From assembly GCF_012034245.1 (NCBI RefSeq), contig NZ_JAATEO010000030.1:1-64000 (forward strand): a stretch of 64,000 nt of DNA, read 5' to 3'. The position numbers were made by a program, and so were the translations under genes. The stretch is from Micromonospora thermarum (GTDB lineage: Bacteria > Actinomycetota > Actinomycetes > Mycobacteriales > Micromonosporaceae). Below the pieces are notes generated by a model that worked only from the letters and a program-made list of their open reading frames with translations, searched no databases and was not told the origin of the DNA. Shown piece after piece: positions 41,760 through 50,161 of the stretch; position 1 is the first letter of the stretch, and every line of letters begins with the position of its first letter.

Positions 41760-42590
41760 TCAGCCCAGTCGCACGGCGGCCCGCACGGCCAGGTCGCGTA
41801 CGCGGTCCGGGTCCGAGGGGTACGCCCGGACCGTGGTCACGAGATCCCCGACGCGGACGACGGCGATGTAGTCGACCTGCGGTTCCGTGCTGTCCGCCGG
41901 GGTCTGTTCCTGCTTGAGGAGCACCGACTCGTCGCCGGCGATCCCGGTGTCGACGACGGTGACGCGGATGGCCGGCCCGTCCGTGGCGGCTGTTCCGCAC
42001 CGGTCGACGACGGCGCGGACGTCGTCCAGGTTCCCGTCCCCCCAGCCGGTCTCGTACCGCTCCACGATCTGGAAGGCGCTGGTGGCGGCGTCGCCGTTGC
42101 CCGATCGATAGGCGACCGTGTCGACGGAGTCCTGGTGCCGGAGCGACGGGAACAGGTCCGACCGGTACGCCGCGCAGACGCCGTCCCAGAATCCCCAGAA
42201 CCACCTGTCCGGGTTCTGGATCTGTTCCGCCTCGAACGGGCGCCAGGTGCCCGGCCCCAGGTCGCCGGGCTGGAGCAGCCCGCCGGCGGCATTCCCGGTG
42301 GGCCCCGGCCGGGACGGCGACGGCGTCGGGGTGGGCGGCGTCGGGCTCGGTGCCGTGGCGGTCGGCGTCGGGTCGGCCGGGGGCGCGACGCCGTCGGGCC
42401 GGGACGGCCAGACGATCGCGCCGAGGCCGGCGGCCGCGGTGGTGACGGCGAGGACACCGGCCCCCGCCGCGAGAGCCGTGCGCCGGGTGCGCTGCCGGCC
42501 ACGCCGTCGCACCTGCTCGGCGGCCGCGAAGTCAGCCGGAGGCCGCGCGCCGCGGATCCCGGCGAAGAGCGTATCGAGCTGATCAGACAC
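41760..42590 (-). CDS. Single-pass membrane protein, probable partner/anti-sigma of the ECF sigma factor
   Basis: A 276-aa protein with about 45 cytoplasmic residues (SDQLDTLFAGIRGARPPADF), a basic stop and one membrane helix (about 36-60), a Pro/Thr/Ser-rich linker (about 65-95) and a large extracytoplasmic domain with two Cys (VCAAYRSDLFPSLRHQDSVD, RCGTAATDGPAIRVTVVD). The GTG lies 8 nt inside the sigma-factor stop with GAGGAGGAGAG as SD, so it is cotranslated with the sigma factor. This topology fits an anti-sigma factor. I see no zinc HxxxCxxC motif. Confidence 0.65.
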   Translation of the reverse strand: MSDQLDTLFAGIRGARPPADFAAAEQVRRRGRQRTRRTALAAGAGVLAVTTAAAGLGAIVWPSRPDGVAPPADPTPTATAPSPTPPTPTPSPSRPGPTGNAAGGLLQPGDLGPGTWRPFEAEQIQNPDRWFWGFWDGVCAAYRSDLFPSLRHQDSVDTVAYRSGNGDAATSAFQIVERYETGWGDGNLDDVRAVVDRCGTAATDGPAIRVTVVDTGIAGDESVLLKQEQTPADSTEPQVDYIAVVRVGDLVTTVRAYPSDPDRVRDLAVRAAVRLG

Positions 42591-43113
42591 GGCTCTCCTC
42601 CTCAAGGTCGATGCCGAGCAGCCCGGCGAGCGCACGCCGACCGCGCGCGAGCCGGGCCTTCACGGTGCCCTCGGGCGCCCCCGTCTCCCGGGCGACCGCC
42701 GAGACCGGCAGGTCGCAGAGGTGGTGCAGCACGATCGCGGCGCGTTGCTCGACCGAGAGTTGGGCGAGCGCGGCGACGAGCGCGACACTGTCCGGGTTGG
42801 GGCCCGGCAGGTCGTCGGGTGGGCCGGCCCGCCGGTGGGCGAACACGGCATTGCGGGCCCGGCGCCAGCGGCTCACCGCGATCCGCCGGGCCACGGTGCG
42901 CATCCACGCCTCGGGCGCGTCGTACTCCCGCACCACCGACCATCGTTGCCAGGCCCGGGCGTACGCCTCGTGCAGCACGTCCTGGGCCTCGGCGGCGTTT
43001 CCGGTCAGGGCGTAGAGGAACTCGAACAGCCGCTGCCGCGACGCGCGGTAGAACGCGTCGAAGGAGCTCTGCGGGTCCTCCGCCGCCGTGACTGCGGTGT
43101 CTGCCTCCGGCAT
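42583..43113 (-). CDS. ECF sigma factor (SigE-family, sigma-70 region 2/4)
   Basis: A 176-aa sigma factor with region 2 (SSFDAFYRASRQRLFEFLYAL, AEAQDVLHEAYARAWQRW, DAPEAWMRTVARRIAVSRWR) and region 4 (LAQLSVEQRAAIVLHHLCDL, ARETGAPEGTVKARLARGRR). Regions 1 and 3 are absent, as in ECF types. ATG 43113 has GGGAGGG 8 nt upstream. The longer frame is unsupported. It should be controlled by the coupled downstream membrane protein. Targets are unknown. Confidence 0.9.
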   Translation of the reverse strand: MPEADTAVTAAEDPQSSFDAFYRASRQRLFEFLYALTGNAAEAQDVLHEAYARAWQRWSVVREYDAPEAWMRTVARRIAVSRWRRARNAVFAHRRAGPPDDLPGPNPDSVALVAALAQLSVEQRAAIVLHHLCDLPVSAVARETGAPEGTVKARLARGRRALAGLLGIDLEEESRV

Positions 43114-43250
43114 CGGGTCCCCCTCCCGTCCTCGGCCCGGTAGAGCCGGGCCGCGGGTGCGGCCGGCGTGACACCCCCACTGACGCCCGGCCCGGAGCGG
43201 CGGTTGCATCGGCGCGAACAAGACTTCCGCGGGGCTTCCCAGATCCCTGA

Positions 43251-43270
43251 TCTGACATCTAACATATCAG
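43251..43270 (+). promoter_or_regulatory. Leaderless promoter and possible operator of the GntR-acdS pair
   Basis: The -10-like TAACAT (43260-43265) is 7 nt before GTG 43273, with no SD, indicating a leaderless message. It is embedded in an AT-rich imperfect inverted repeat TCTGACATCTAACATATCAG (outer arms CTGA/TCAG), a plausible autoregulatory GntR site. Confidence 0.4.
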
Positions 43271-43272
43271 TT

Positions 43273-43971
43273 GTGGATCTCAAGCCGGTGGGTCGCACGC
43301 TCCTGCGGGACCAGGCGTACGTCGCCATCAAGCAGGCGATCGTCGCCGGGGCGCTCGCGCCCGGCCAGGTCGTCCGCGACCATGACCTCGCCGAGCGGCT
43401 GGGCTTCTCCCGGGCGCCCGTCCGCGACGCGCTCGCGCGGCTCGCCGACGAAGGGCTGGTCGAGTCCAAGCCGCAGAGTCACACCCGGGTGACGCCGCTC
43501 ATCCTGCGCGACGTCCGCGACGCCCTGGTCGTCGTGCGGACCATGCACGAGGTGGCGACCCGGTCGGCCGTCCCCCGGCTGAGCGGGGACGACATCGCCA
43601 CGATGCGCGCGGCCAACGCCGAGTTCGCCGGCGCCGTGCGCAGGGGTGACGTGGAGCGCGCGCTGCGCGCCGACGACACCCTGCACGACGTGCTCGTGGC
43701 CGTGTGCGGCAACCGGGCGGTCGCCGCGACGATCGACCGTTACACCCCGCTCATCCGTCGGCTCGAGCGCCAGCGGTTCACGACCCTGCCCGGCGAGGGA
43801 TCGGTGCGCCGGCACGAGGAGCTGATCCGGGCGTGCGCGTCCGGCGACGCCGACGCCGCCGCCGACATCACCGCCACCATCTGGTCCAGTCTGGACGAGA
43901 TCCTTCAGGCCGATCTCGCGGGTGGACCCGTCCGGGCACCCCACGACGACCTTCCCGAGGAGATGCCATGA
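43273..43971 (+). CDS. GntR-family (FadR-type) regulator adjacent to ACC deaminase
   Basis: A 232-aa regulator with an N-terminal winged helix (LRDQAYVAIKQAIVAGALAP, HDLAERLGFSRAPVRDALAR, LADEGLVESKPQSHTRV) and a C-terminal all-helical FCD-like ligand domain with candidate metal ligands (MHEVATR, DDTLHDVL, RRHEELI). Its TGA overlaps the ATG of acdS. GntR regulators next to acdS are known in actinobacteria, so it probably controls ACC deaminase in response to ACC or a related amino acid. Confidence 0.88.
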   Translation: MDLKPVGRTLLRDQAYVAIKQAIVAGALAPGQVVRDHDLAERLGFSRAPVRDALARLADEGLVESKPQSHTRVTPLILRDVRDALVVVRTMHEVATRSAVPRLSGDDIATMRAANAEFAGAVRRGDVERALRADDTLHDVLVAVCGNRAVAATIDRYTPLIRRLERQRFTTLPGEGSVRRHEELIRACASGDADAAADITATIWSSLDEILQADLAGGPVRAPHDDLPEEMP

Positions 43972-44993
43972 CCCCCGCACTCGATTCGTTCCCCCGGTAC
44001 CCGCTGCTCTTCGGCGCCTCCCCGGTGCACCCGCTGGAGCGGCTCACCGCGCACCTCGGCGGTGCGCAGGTGTGGGCGAAGCGGGAGGACTGCAACTCCG
44101 GCATCGCTTTCGGCGGCAACAAGACGCGCAAGCTGGAGTACCTGGTCGCCGACGCGCTCGCGCAGGGCTGCGACACGCTGGTGTCGATCGGGGGCGTGCA
44201 GTCCAACCACACCCGGCAGGTCGCGGCGGTGGCGGCCCGGGTGGGCCTGCGCTGCGTGCTGGTCCAGGAGAGCTGGGTGGACTGGCCGGACGCGGTCTAC
44301 GACAAGGTCGGCAACATCCTGTTGTCCCGTCTCGCCGGCGCGGACGTCCGCCTGGTCCGGGCGGGCTTCGGCATCGGCGTCAAGGAGAGCTGGCAGCAGG
44401 CGCTTCAGGAGATCGAGGAGGCGGGTGGCAAGCCGTACGCCATCCCGGCGGGCGCCTCCGACCACCGCCTCGGCGGGCTCGGCTTCGCGCGGTGGGCGTA
44501 CGAGGTGGCCGAGCAGGAACGCGAGCTGGGCGTCTTCTTCGACACGATCGTCGTCTGCTCGGTGACCGGGAGCACCCAGGCCGGCATGGTGGCCGGCTTC
44601 GCCGCCCTGGAGGCCGCGGGCGGCCGGCCCCGCCGGGTCGTCGGTGTCGACGGCTCCGCCAAGCCGACCGAGACCCGGGACCAGGTGGCCCGGATCGCCC
44701 GCGACACGGCCGCCCTCATCGGGCTCGACCGCCCCCTCGCAGACGACGAGATCATCCTCGACGAGCGGTACCACGGCGGCACGTACGGCATCCCGGACGA
44801 GCGCACCCTGGACGCCATGCGCACCGCCGCGCGTACGGAGGGGATGATCACCGACCCGGTGTACGAGGGGAAGTCGATGGCCGGACTCGTCGACCTCGTC
44901 AGCACCGGTGAGATCGGTCGGGACTCGACCGTGCTCTACGCCCACCTCGGCGGCCAGCCCGCGCTCAACGGCTACAGCGCGCTGTTCTCCTGA
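43968..44993 (+). CDS. acdS: 1-aminocyclopropane-1-carboxylate deaminase
   Basis: A 341-aa PLP enzyme of the tryptophan-synthase-beta fold that opens ACC, the plant ethylene precursor, to ammonia and 2-oxobutyrate. The PLP Lys is in FGGNKTRKLEYL. The family pattern VSIGGVQSNHTRQVAAVAAR, KPYAIPAGASDHRLGGLGF, VVCSVTGSTQAGMV, TDPVYEGKSM and YAHLGGQPALNGY follows genuine AcdS throughout. The YEGKS active-site pair distinguishes it from D-cysteine desulfhydrase. It suggests plant association. Confidence 0.9.
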   Translation: MTPALDSFPRYPLLFGASPVHPLERLTAHLGGAQVWAKREDCNSGIAFGGNKTRKLEYLVADALAQGCDTLVSIGGVQSNHTRQVAAVAARVGLRCVLVQESWVDWPDAVYDKVGNILLSRLAGADVRLVRAGFGIGVKESWQQALQEIEEAGGKPYAIPAGASDHRLGGLGFARWAYEVAEQERELGVFFDTIVVCSVTGSTQAGMVAGFAALEAAGGRPRRVVGVDGSAKPTETRDQVARIARDTAALIGLDRPLADDEIILDERYHGGTYGIPDERTLDAMRTAARTEGMITDPVYEGKSMAGLVDLVSTGEIGRDSTVLYAHLGGQPALNGYSALFS

Positions 44994-45000
44994 GGGCCGT

Positions 45001-45029
45001 TCCCGTCACGTTTCTCTATCGATACACTC
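45001..45029 (+). promoter_or_regulatory. Putative promoter of the PI-PLC-like gene
   Basis: TTCCCG (45001-45006) and TACACT (45024-45029) are spaced by 17 nt, about 70 nt before ATG 45101. The -10 is flanked by ATCGA and TCGAT. Confidence 0.35.
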
Positions 45030-45100
45030 CCATCGTTCGATGAGCGGCCATGTCCCGGCGCCGGTGCGGGCGCGGTGGCCGGTCCGGGCGGGGAGGACGC

Positions 45101-46426
45101 ATGCGCGGAATCCGGGCCGGTCTCCTGGTGGGGGTCATGGTCGCCGTCGGCCTGGTCCCGGCGTCCGGCGTGGCCGCGTCGGACGACCCGCACACCACCG
45201 GGCCGCTCACCATCCAGAGCGTGCCGAACGGGCGCATGGTCGACGTCGACGGCGGCGTGCTCCAGGACGGCCGGAAGGTCCAGGAGTGGACGTACAACGG
45301 GACCGGCGCCCAGCAGTGGCGGCTGCGGGCCAGTGGCGACCACCACCGGATCGAGGCCGTGCCCGACCCGGCGTACTGCCTGGGCCGGGAACACGCGGGT
45401 GACCAGGCGCGGGTCGTCCTGCGGCGGTGCGCCGACGGGCTGACCGACTGGCGGTTCCAGGCGCTCGGCGGCGAGCGGTACCGGATCACCGACCCGGCCG
45501 GCGGCGGGCATCTGCGCGTACGGGACGTGGTGCCGACCAACGGGCGGGACCTGGTGGTGGGCGCCGACGGCGGGGCGGGCGCCGAGTGGTACCTCACCGA
45601 CCTGACCCTGCCGCGCCGGGCCCTGCCCGCCGACCCGCGCCTGGACCAGGTGACCTTCCTGGTCGCCCACAACGCCATGGCCAACACCGACGAGGGGTTC
45701 TGGGGCCGATTCCCGAACCAGTCGTACCGGCTGCGCGACCAGCTCGGCCACGGCGTGCGCGGCCTGCAACTCGACGTGCACCCGTACCGGGGCGACGTGC
45801 GCATGTGCCACGGCGGCTGCTGGGGCAACGAACGGACGTTGAGCGACGGGCTGCGCGACGTGGTCGCGTTCCTCACCGCCGACCGGGACGCCGTGGTCAC
45901 GCTCTTCCTCGAGGACTACACCGGCGTGGACGAGCTACGGGCGGCCGTCGAGCGGGTCACCGGGCTCGACGCCCTGCTCTTCCGCCCGGACCGCTCGGGC
46001 GTCCGCGACCGTGGGTGGCCGCGCCTGTCGGAGCTGCGGTCGAGCAACCAGCGGCTGCTCGTCTTCTCCCAGCGCCCCGGCCGGGAGGCGTTCGGCGTGA
46101 TGTACGACCGGGACTGGACGGCCGAGAACTACTGGTCGCTCGGCACCGGCGGTGGCGCGCTGGACTGCCACAGCCGCTGGGCCGAGGTGCCGCTGGCGAA
46201 GGAGGAGCCGGGATTCCGTCGGCTGCACGTGATGAACCACTACCGCGACATCCCGACGGAGTGGTCGGCCGCCGCCGACAACGGCGCGAAGCTGCGGGAC
46301 CGGGTGCAGCGGATCTGCGCGCCGTCCGCCCGCCGCAAGCCCAACTATGTGGCGGTGGACTTCTACCAGAAGCCCGAGGGCGGAGCCACGTGGGACCTGA
46401 TCCGGGAGCTGAACACCTACTGGTGA
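45101..46426 (+). CDS. Secreted PI-PLC X-like domain protein with N-terminal ricin-type lectin
   Basis: A 441-aa secreted protein. A signal peptide (residues 1-27, MRGIRAGLLVGVMVAVGLVP) is followed by a ricin-B-type beta-trefoil (about 32-165, with QQWRLRASGDHHRIEAVPD and CLG/RRCADG), then a PI-PLC X-like TIM-barrel domain with the two expected catalytic His in FLVAHNAMANTDEG and VRMCHGGCWG and the metal-type acidic segment LQLDVHPY. Probable phospholipase acting on inositol lipids or related substrates. The substrate is not proven. GGGAGG precedes ATG 45101. Confidence 0.8.
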   Translation: MRGIRAGLLVGVMVAVGLVPASGVAASDDPHTTGPLTIQSVPNGRMVDVDGGVLQDGRKVQEWTYNGTGAQQWRLRASGDHHRIEAVPDPAYCLGREHAGDQARVVLRRCADGLTDWRFQALGGERYRITDPAGGGHLRVRDVVPTNGRDLVVGADGGAGAEWYLTDLTLPRRALPADPRLDQVTFLVAHNAMANTDEGFWGRFPNQSYRLRDQLGHGVRGLQLDVHPYRGDVRMCHGGCWGNERTLSDGLRDVVAFLTADRDAVVTLFLEDYTGVDELRAAVERVTGLDALLFRPDRSGVRDRGWPRLSELRSSNQRLLVFSQRPGREAFGVMYDRDWTAENYWSLGTGGGALDCHSRWAEVPLAKEEPGFRRLHVMNHYRDIPTEWSAAADNGAKLRDRVQRICAPSARRKPNYVAVDFYQKPEGGATWDLIRELNTYW

Positions 46427-46434
46427 GCCCGTAC

Positions 46435-46695
46435 TCAGCGTCGATTCTTGAGCTCGTCGCACAGTCTCTCCGGATCCCGGATGAAGGACCTCTTCGCGTC
46501 CCGCAGGCGGGAGAAGTCCTCGATCATGTGCCGTACCTCGCCCGGCGTGAACCGCCGGTCGGCGTCGCCCTCCCGCTCGAGCCACGTGATCACCTCGTCG
46601 TAGCTCGTCCATTCGCGCTTGCCCATGAGGCGCTCGATGTCCGTGACGTCGTAGTCCTTCTCCGTCGCCTGACTGGCCGGGTCATGAATCTTCAC
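46435..46695 (-). CDS. Hypothetical 86-aa protein
   Basis: From GTG 46695 (SD GGGGGAA), the frame encodes a charged, helical protein (DVTDIERLMGKREWTSYDEV, ITWLEREGDADRRFTPGEVR, HMIEDFSRLRDAKRSFIRDP). I recognise no domain. It ends 8 nt from the convergent PI-PLC-like gene and is divergent from the PTS regulator. Codon use is less GC-biased than its neighbours. The upstream extension of this frame is a shadow. Confidence 0.5.
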   Translation of the reverse strand: MKIHDPASQATEKDYDVTDIERLMGKREWTSYDEVITWLEREGDADRRFTPGEVRHMIEDFSRLRDAKRSFIRDPERLCDELKNRR

Positions 46696-46881
46696 TGGTT
46701 CCCCCAACAGTGACGTGTAGGCGGGCCGGATGCGGGGTGCGGTACCACCGCGCTCCGGCGGTGCCGCATTCCCCGACGCTCCGCACGAAAACCGGCGACG
46801 CCAGGTGGCCCAGCTCGCCGAACGGCGTGGAGGCTCTTGACGCCCCACACATTCGGGCGTAAACAAAGGGGAAGCCACATC

Positions 46882-46898
46882 GAAACGGCGGTGAAACC
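46882..46898 (+). promoter_or_regulatory. GAAAC direct repeat upstream of the DeoR regulator
   Basis: CGAAAC (46882-46887) and TGAAAC (46893-46898) lie 11 bp apart, one helical turn, immediately before ATG 46904. DeoR-type FruR sites in actinobacteria contain TGAAAC half-sites, so this may be an autoregulatory operator. There is no strong SD here. Confidence 0.35.
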
Positions 46899-46903
46899 AA
46901 GCG

Positions 46904-47665
46904 ATGTACGCCGAGGAACGGCAACAGGAGATCCTCCGCAGGGCCCGGGCCCAGGGGCGCGTCGACGTGATGGTCCTGGCCGAGGAGCTGGCGGTGACCA
47001 GCGAGACCATCCGGCGGGACCTGACCGCGCTGGAGCGCGCCGGGGTGCTGCGCCGCGTGCACGGGGGCGCGATCCCGGTCGAGCGTCTGGGTTTCGAGCC
47101 GGCCCTCGCCGCTCGGGACGCGGTGCTGACCGCGGAGAAGGAGCGCATCGCCAAGGCGGCCCTCGCCGAGGTCCCGGACGAGGGAGCCGTCATCATCGAC
47201 GCGGGCTCGACCACCGGGCGGCTGGCCCAGGCGCTGAACACGGAGCGCGAGCTGACGGTGATCGTCAACGCTCCGCCGCTGGCGACCCTGCTGGCCGCCC
47301 GACCCAATCTCAACGTGATCATGCTCGGTGGCCGGGTTCGGGGCCGGACGATGGCGACGGTGGACGACTGGGCGCTGCAGGCGCTGTCCCAGATGTACGT
47401 CGACGTGGCGTTCATGGCGACCAACGGCTGCTCGGTCGAGCGTGGGCTCACCACGCCGGATCCCGCCGAGGCCGCCGTCAAGCGGGCGATGATCGCCTCG
47501 GCCCGGCGTACCGTGCTCCTGGCCGACCACACGAAGTTCGGCAACGACTACCTCGCGCGGTTCGGCCGGCTCGCGGACGTCGACCTCGTCATCACCGACA
47601 CGGGGTTGAGCACCGCGGCCGCCGGTGAACTGCGGCACGCCGGCCCGGAGGTGATCCGGGCATGA
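46904..47665 (+). CDS. DeoR-family regulator of the PTS locus
   Basis: A 253-aa regulator: an N-terminal helix-turn-helix (MYAEERQQEILRRARAQGRV, VTSETIRRDLTALERAGVLR, RVHGGAIP) and a C-terminal sugar-phosphate-sensing domain (VIIDAGSTTGRLAQAL, FMATNGCSVERGLTTPDPAE, LLADHTKFG). It probably senses a phosphorylated product of the locus. It is the first of eight consecutive genes, and its stop overlaps the kinase ATG. FruR-like by position, but the inducer is unproven. Confidence 0.9.
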   Translation: MYAEERQQEILRRARAQGRVDVMVLAEELAVTSETIRRDLTALERAGVLRRVHGGAIPVERLGFEPALAARDAVLTAEKERIAKAALAEVPDEGAVIIDAGSTTGRLAQALNTERELTVIVNAPPLATLLAARPNLNVIMLGGRVRGRTMATVDDWALQALSQMYVDVAFMATNGCSVERGLTTPDPAEAAVKRAMIASARRTVLLADHTKFGNDYLARFGRLADVDLVITDTGLSTAAAGELRHAGPEVIRA

Positions 47666-48606
47666 TCCTCACCGTCACCCTCAATCCGAGCCTGGACCGG
47701 GCCGTCGCCGTCGAATCGCTGGTGCGCGGAGCGGTGCTGCGGGCGGCGCCCGCGCACCTCGACCCGGGCGGCAAGGGAGTCAACGTCGCGCGGGCGCTGC
47801 TCGCCAACGACGTGCCGTCGCGGGCCGTCATCCCGTGCGGCGGGCCGGAGGGGGAGCAGTTGGTCCGGCTGCTGGCGGCGGAGGGCGTACCCATGGTCGC
47901 CGTACCGGTCGCCGGACGGACCAGGTCCAACATCACCCTCGCCGAGCCGGACGGCACGATCACGAAGATCAACGAACCGGGCCCGGCGCTCTCCGGCGCC
48001 GAGCTGGAGGCGGTGACCGAGGTGGTCCTGTCCGCCGCCGGCTCGGCCGACTGGGTCGTCGTGTGCGGCAGCAACCCGCCGTCCCTGGCGGTCGACGAGT
48101 TCGGCAAGCTGTGCCGCCGGTTGCTCGACGCGGGAGTCCGGCTCGCCGTCGACACCAGCGGCCCGGCGCTGGTCGCCGCGGCGGCCGCGGGAGCATGGCT
48201 GCTCAAGCCCAACCGGGAGGAGCTCGCCCAGGCCACCGGGCGGTCGGTCGACTCGACCGAGGACGTCGTCGCCGCCGCCCAGCACCTACGCGAGCTGGGC
48301 GCCCGGGCCGTGGTGGCCAGCCTGGGCGCGGACGGCGCGGTCCTGGTCGATGGCGACGGCGTCGTCACCGGAACCGCACCCGTCGCCGAGCGCCGGAGCA
48401 ACGTCGGCGCCGGGGACGCCCTGCTCGCCGGCTTCCTGGCCGGTGGCGCCACCGGCGGGGAGGCGCTCGCCGAGGGGCTCGCCTGGGGCGCGGCGGCGGT
48501 CAGCCTGCCGGGCAGCCGGATGCCCGGACCGGGCGACCTGCGCCGCGACCACGTCCACATCGAACATCGGCCGGACCTGGTCCGGCACCTGCTCACCAGG
48601 GACTGA
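47662..48606 (+). CDS. 1-phosphofructokinase-family (PfkB) hexose-phosphate kinase
   Basis: A 314-aa ribokinase-fold enzyme with ILTVTLNPSLDRAV, the PfkB signature 1 DPGGKGVNVARALLAND and signature 2 ending in NVGAGDALLAGFLAGG. The family phosphorylates fructose 1-phosphate, tagatose 6-phosphate or fructose 6-phosphate. The usual name in PTS loci is fruK. Because the permease here is of the hexitol type, not fructose, the substrate is uncertain and I give no symbol. Confidence 0.85.
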   Translation: MILTVTLNPSLDRAVAVESLVRGAVLRAAPAHLDPGGKGVNVARALLANDVPSRAVIPCGGPEGEQLVRLLAAEGVPMVAVPVAGRTRSNITLAEPDGTITKINEPGPALSGAELEAVTEVVLSAAGSADWVVVCGSNPPSLAVDEFGKLCRRLLDAGVRLAVDTSGPALVAAAAAGAWLLKPNREELAQATGRSVDSTEDVVAAAQHLRELGARAVVASLGADGAVLVDGDGVVTGTAPVAERRSNVGAGDALLAGFLAGGATGGEALAEGLAWGAAAVSLPGSRMPGPGDLRRDHVHIEHRPDLVRHLLTRD

Positions 48607-48671
48607 CTGACCCGACCCACCCCCACCACCCGCACCGGCCCGGCGGCCGGCAGTCGAACAGGAGGCCTCCC

Positions 48672-49847
48672 ATGGCCACGGATTACACCCCCGCCGTCAC
48701 GGGGACCGGCATCAAGGCCCGGATCCAGCGGGTCGGCGGTCACCTGGCCGGCATGGTCATGCCCAACATCGGTGCGTTCATCGCCTGGGGCCTGATCACC
48801 GCGCTGTTCATCCCCACCGGCTGGCTGCCCAACGAAACTCTCGCCGAGCTCGTCGGGCCGATGATCACGGTCCTGCTTCCGGTGCTGATCGGCTACACCG
48901 GGGGCCGGCTGGTGCACGGCCAGCGCGGAGCGGTCGTCGGCGCCGTCGCCACGATGGGCATCGTGGTCGGCAGTGAGGTGCCGATGTTCCTCGGCGCCAT
49001 GCTGATCGGCCCGCTGGCCGCGTACCTGCTGAAGCTCTTCGACAACGCCGTCGAGGACCGCGTCCGGGCCGGCTTCGAGATGCTGGTCAACAACTTCTCC
49101 GCCGGCATCATCGGCGGTGGCATGGCGCTGGTCGGCGTCTGGATCATCGGCCCGGTCGTCCGGTCCGTCACCAACCTCGCCGGTGACGGTGTCGACTGGC
49201 TGGTCGGGAACAACCTGCTCCCCGTCGCCTCGGTGCTGGTCGAGCCGGCGAAGGTGCTCTTCCTCAACAACGCGATCAACCACGGCGTGCTCGGTCCGCT
49301 GGGCGTCGCGCAGGCGGCGGAGACCGGCAAGTCGATCCTCTTCATGATCGAGTCCAACCCCGGTCCCGGGCTCGGGCTGCTCCTGGCCTACCTGTTCTTC
49401 GGGCCCCGCACGCTGCGCCCCAGCGTGCCGGCCGCGATCATCATCCAGTTCCTCGGCGGTATCCACGAGATCTACTTCCCGTACGTGCTGATGAAGCCGC
49501 GTCTCATCCTCGCCATGATCGCCGGCGGGGCCGCCGGTGTCGGCACCTTCATGATCACCGGCGCCGGTCTGGTCGCCACCCCCTCGCCGGGGAGCATCTT
49601 CGCCTACGCGGCCGTCACGCCACGGGGCGGCTGGTTCGGCGTCTTCCTCGGGGTCCTCGTCGCCGCGGCGGTCTCGTTCGTCGCCGCCTCGGCGCTGCTC
49701 GGCTTCGGCCGGCTCAAGGACGAGCAGCCGGACGACCAGGCGGGCGATGAAGACGCTGATGCCACTCCCGCGACCGCCGACCAGGCCGCGCCCCTGCCGC
49801 GGCAGACCGCCGGAACCCGTACCCCCACCGCAGCTTCGGAGGCCTGA
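48672..49847 (+). CDS. PTS hexitol (mannitol-type) permease EIIC
   Basis: A 391-aa membrane component with about eight hydrophobic segments. It matches the MtlA EIIC pattern: GHLAGMVMPNIGAFIAWGLI, IGYTGGRLVHGQRGAVVGAV, GSEVPMFLGAMLIGPLAAYL, LFLNNAINHGVLGPLG, the ligand motif FLGGIHEIYFPYVLM and MITGAGLVATPSPGSI. The B and A domains of MtlA are not fused but encoded separately just downstream. The last 45 residues are an acidic tail. GGAGG precedes ATG 48672. Confidence 0.9.
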   Translation: MATDYTPAVTGTGIKARIQRVGGHLAGMVMPNIGAFIAWGLITALFIPTGWLPNETLAELVGPMITVLLPVLIGYTGGRLVHGQRGAVVGAVATMGIVVGSEVPMFLGAMLIGPLAAYLLKLFDNAVEDRVRAGFEMLVNNFSAGIIGGGMALVGVWIIGPVVRSVTNLAGDGVDWLVGNNLLPVASVLVEPAKVLFLNNAINHGVLGPLGVAQAAETGKSILFMIESNPGPGLGLLLAYLFFGPRTLRPSVPAAIIIQFLGGIHEIYFPYVLMKPRLILAMIAGGAAGVGTFMITGAGLVATPSPGSIFAYAAVTPRGGWFGVFLGVLVAAAVSFVAASALLGFGRLKDEQPDDQAGDEDADATPATADQAAPLPRQTAGTRTPTAASEA

Positions 49848-49852
49848 GCCAC

Positions 49853-50161
49853 ATGACCACCATCCAGGGAAGCGACATCCGCAAGATCGTCGTCGCCTGC
49901 GACGCCGGCATGGGCAGCAGCGTGATGCTCGCCAGCCAGCTCCGCAAGCAGCTCGGCAAGCACTCGGTGGCGGTGGAGCACACCCCGGTCGAGCACATTC
50001 CCGCCGACGCCGACGTGGTCGTCGTCCACACCGGACTCGCCGCCCGCGCCCGGGCCGTCGCCCCCGAGAAGGTCATCGTGCCGTTCCAGGTGTTCGTGGG
50101 CGACCCGGCGGTGGCGAAGGTCGTCGCCGCGGTGAAGAGCGGCGGTGCGGTCGATGGCTGA
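49853..50161 (+). CDS. PTS EIIB component, mannitol type
   Basis: A 102-aa cytosolic domain with the phospho-Cys loop VVACDAGMGSSVMLA, which takes the phosphate from EIIA and passes it to the sugar bound to EIIC. Elsewhere it is fused to MtlA. Here it is free. Start 5 nt after EIIC, and the end overlaps EIIA by 8 nt. Confidence 0.92.
   Translation: MTTIQGSDIRKIVVACDAGMGSSVMLASQLRKQLGKHSVAVEHTPVEHIPADADVVVVHTGLAARARAVAPEKVIVPFQVFVGDPAVAKVVAAVKSGGAVDG

Noticed and set aside
43968..44993. D-cysteine desulfhydrase as an alternative call for acdS
   Set aside because: The VYEGKS and AHLGG active-site segments and overall motif order follow ACC deaminase.
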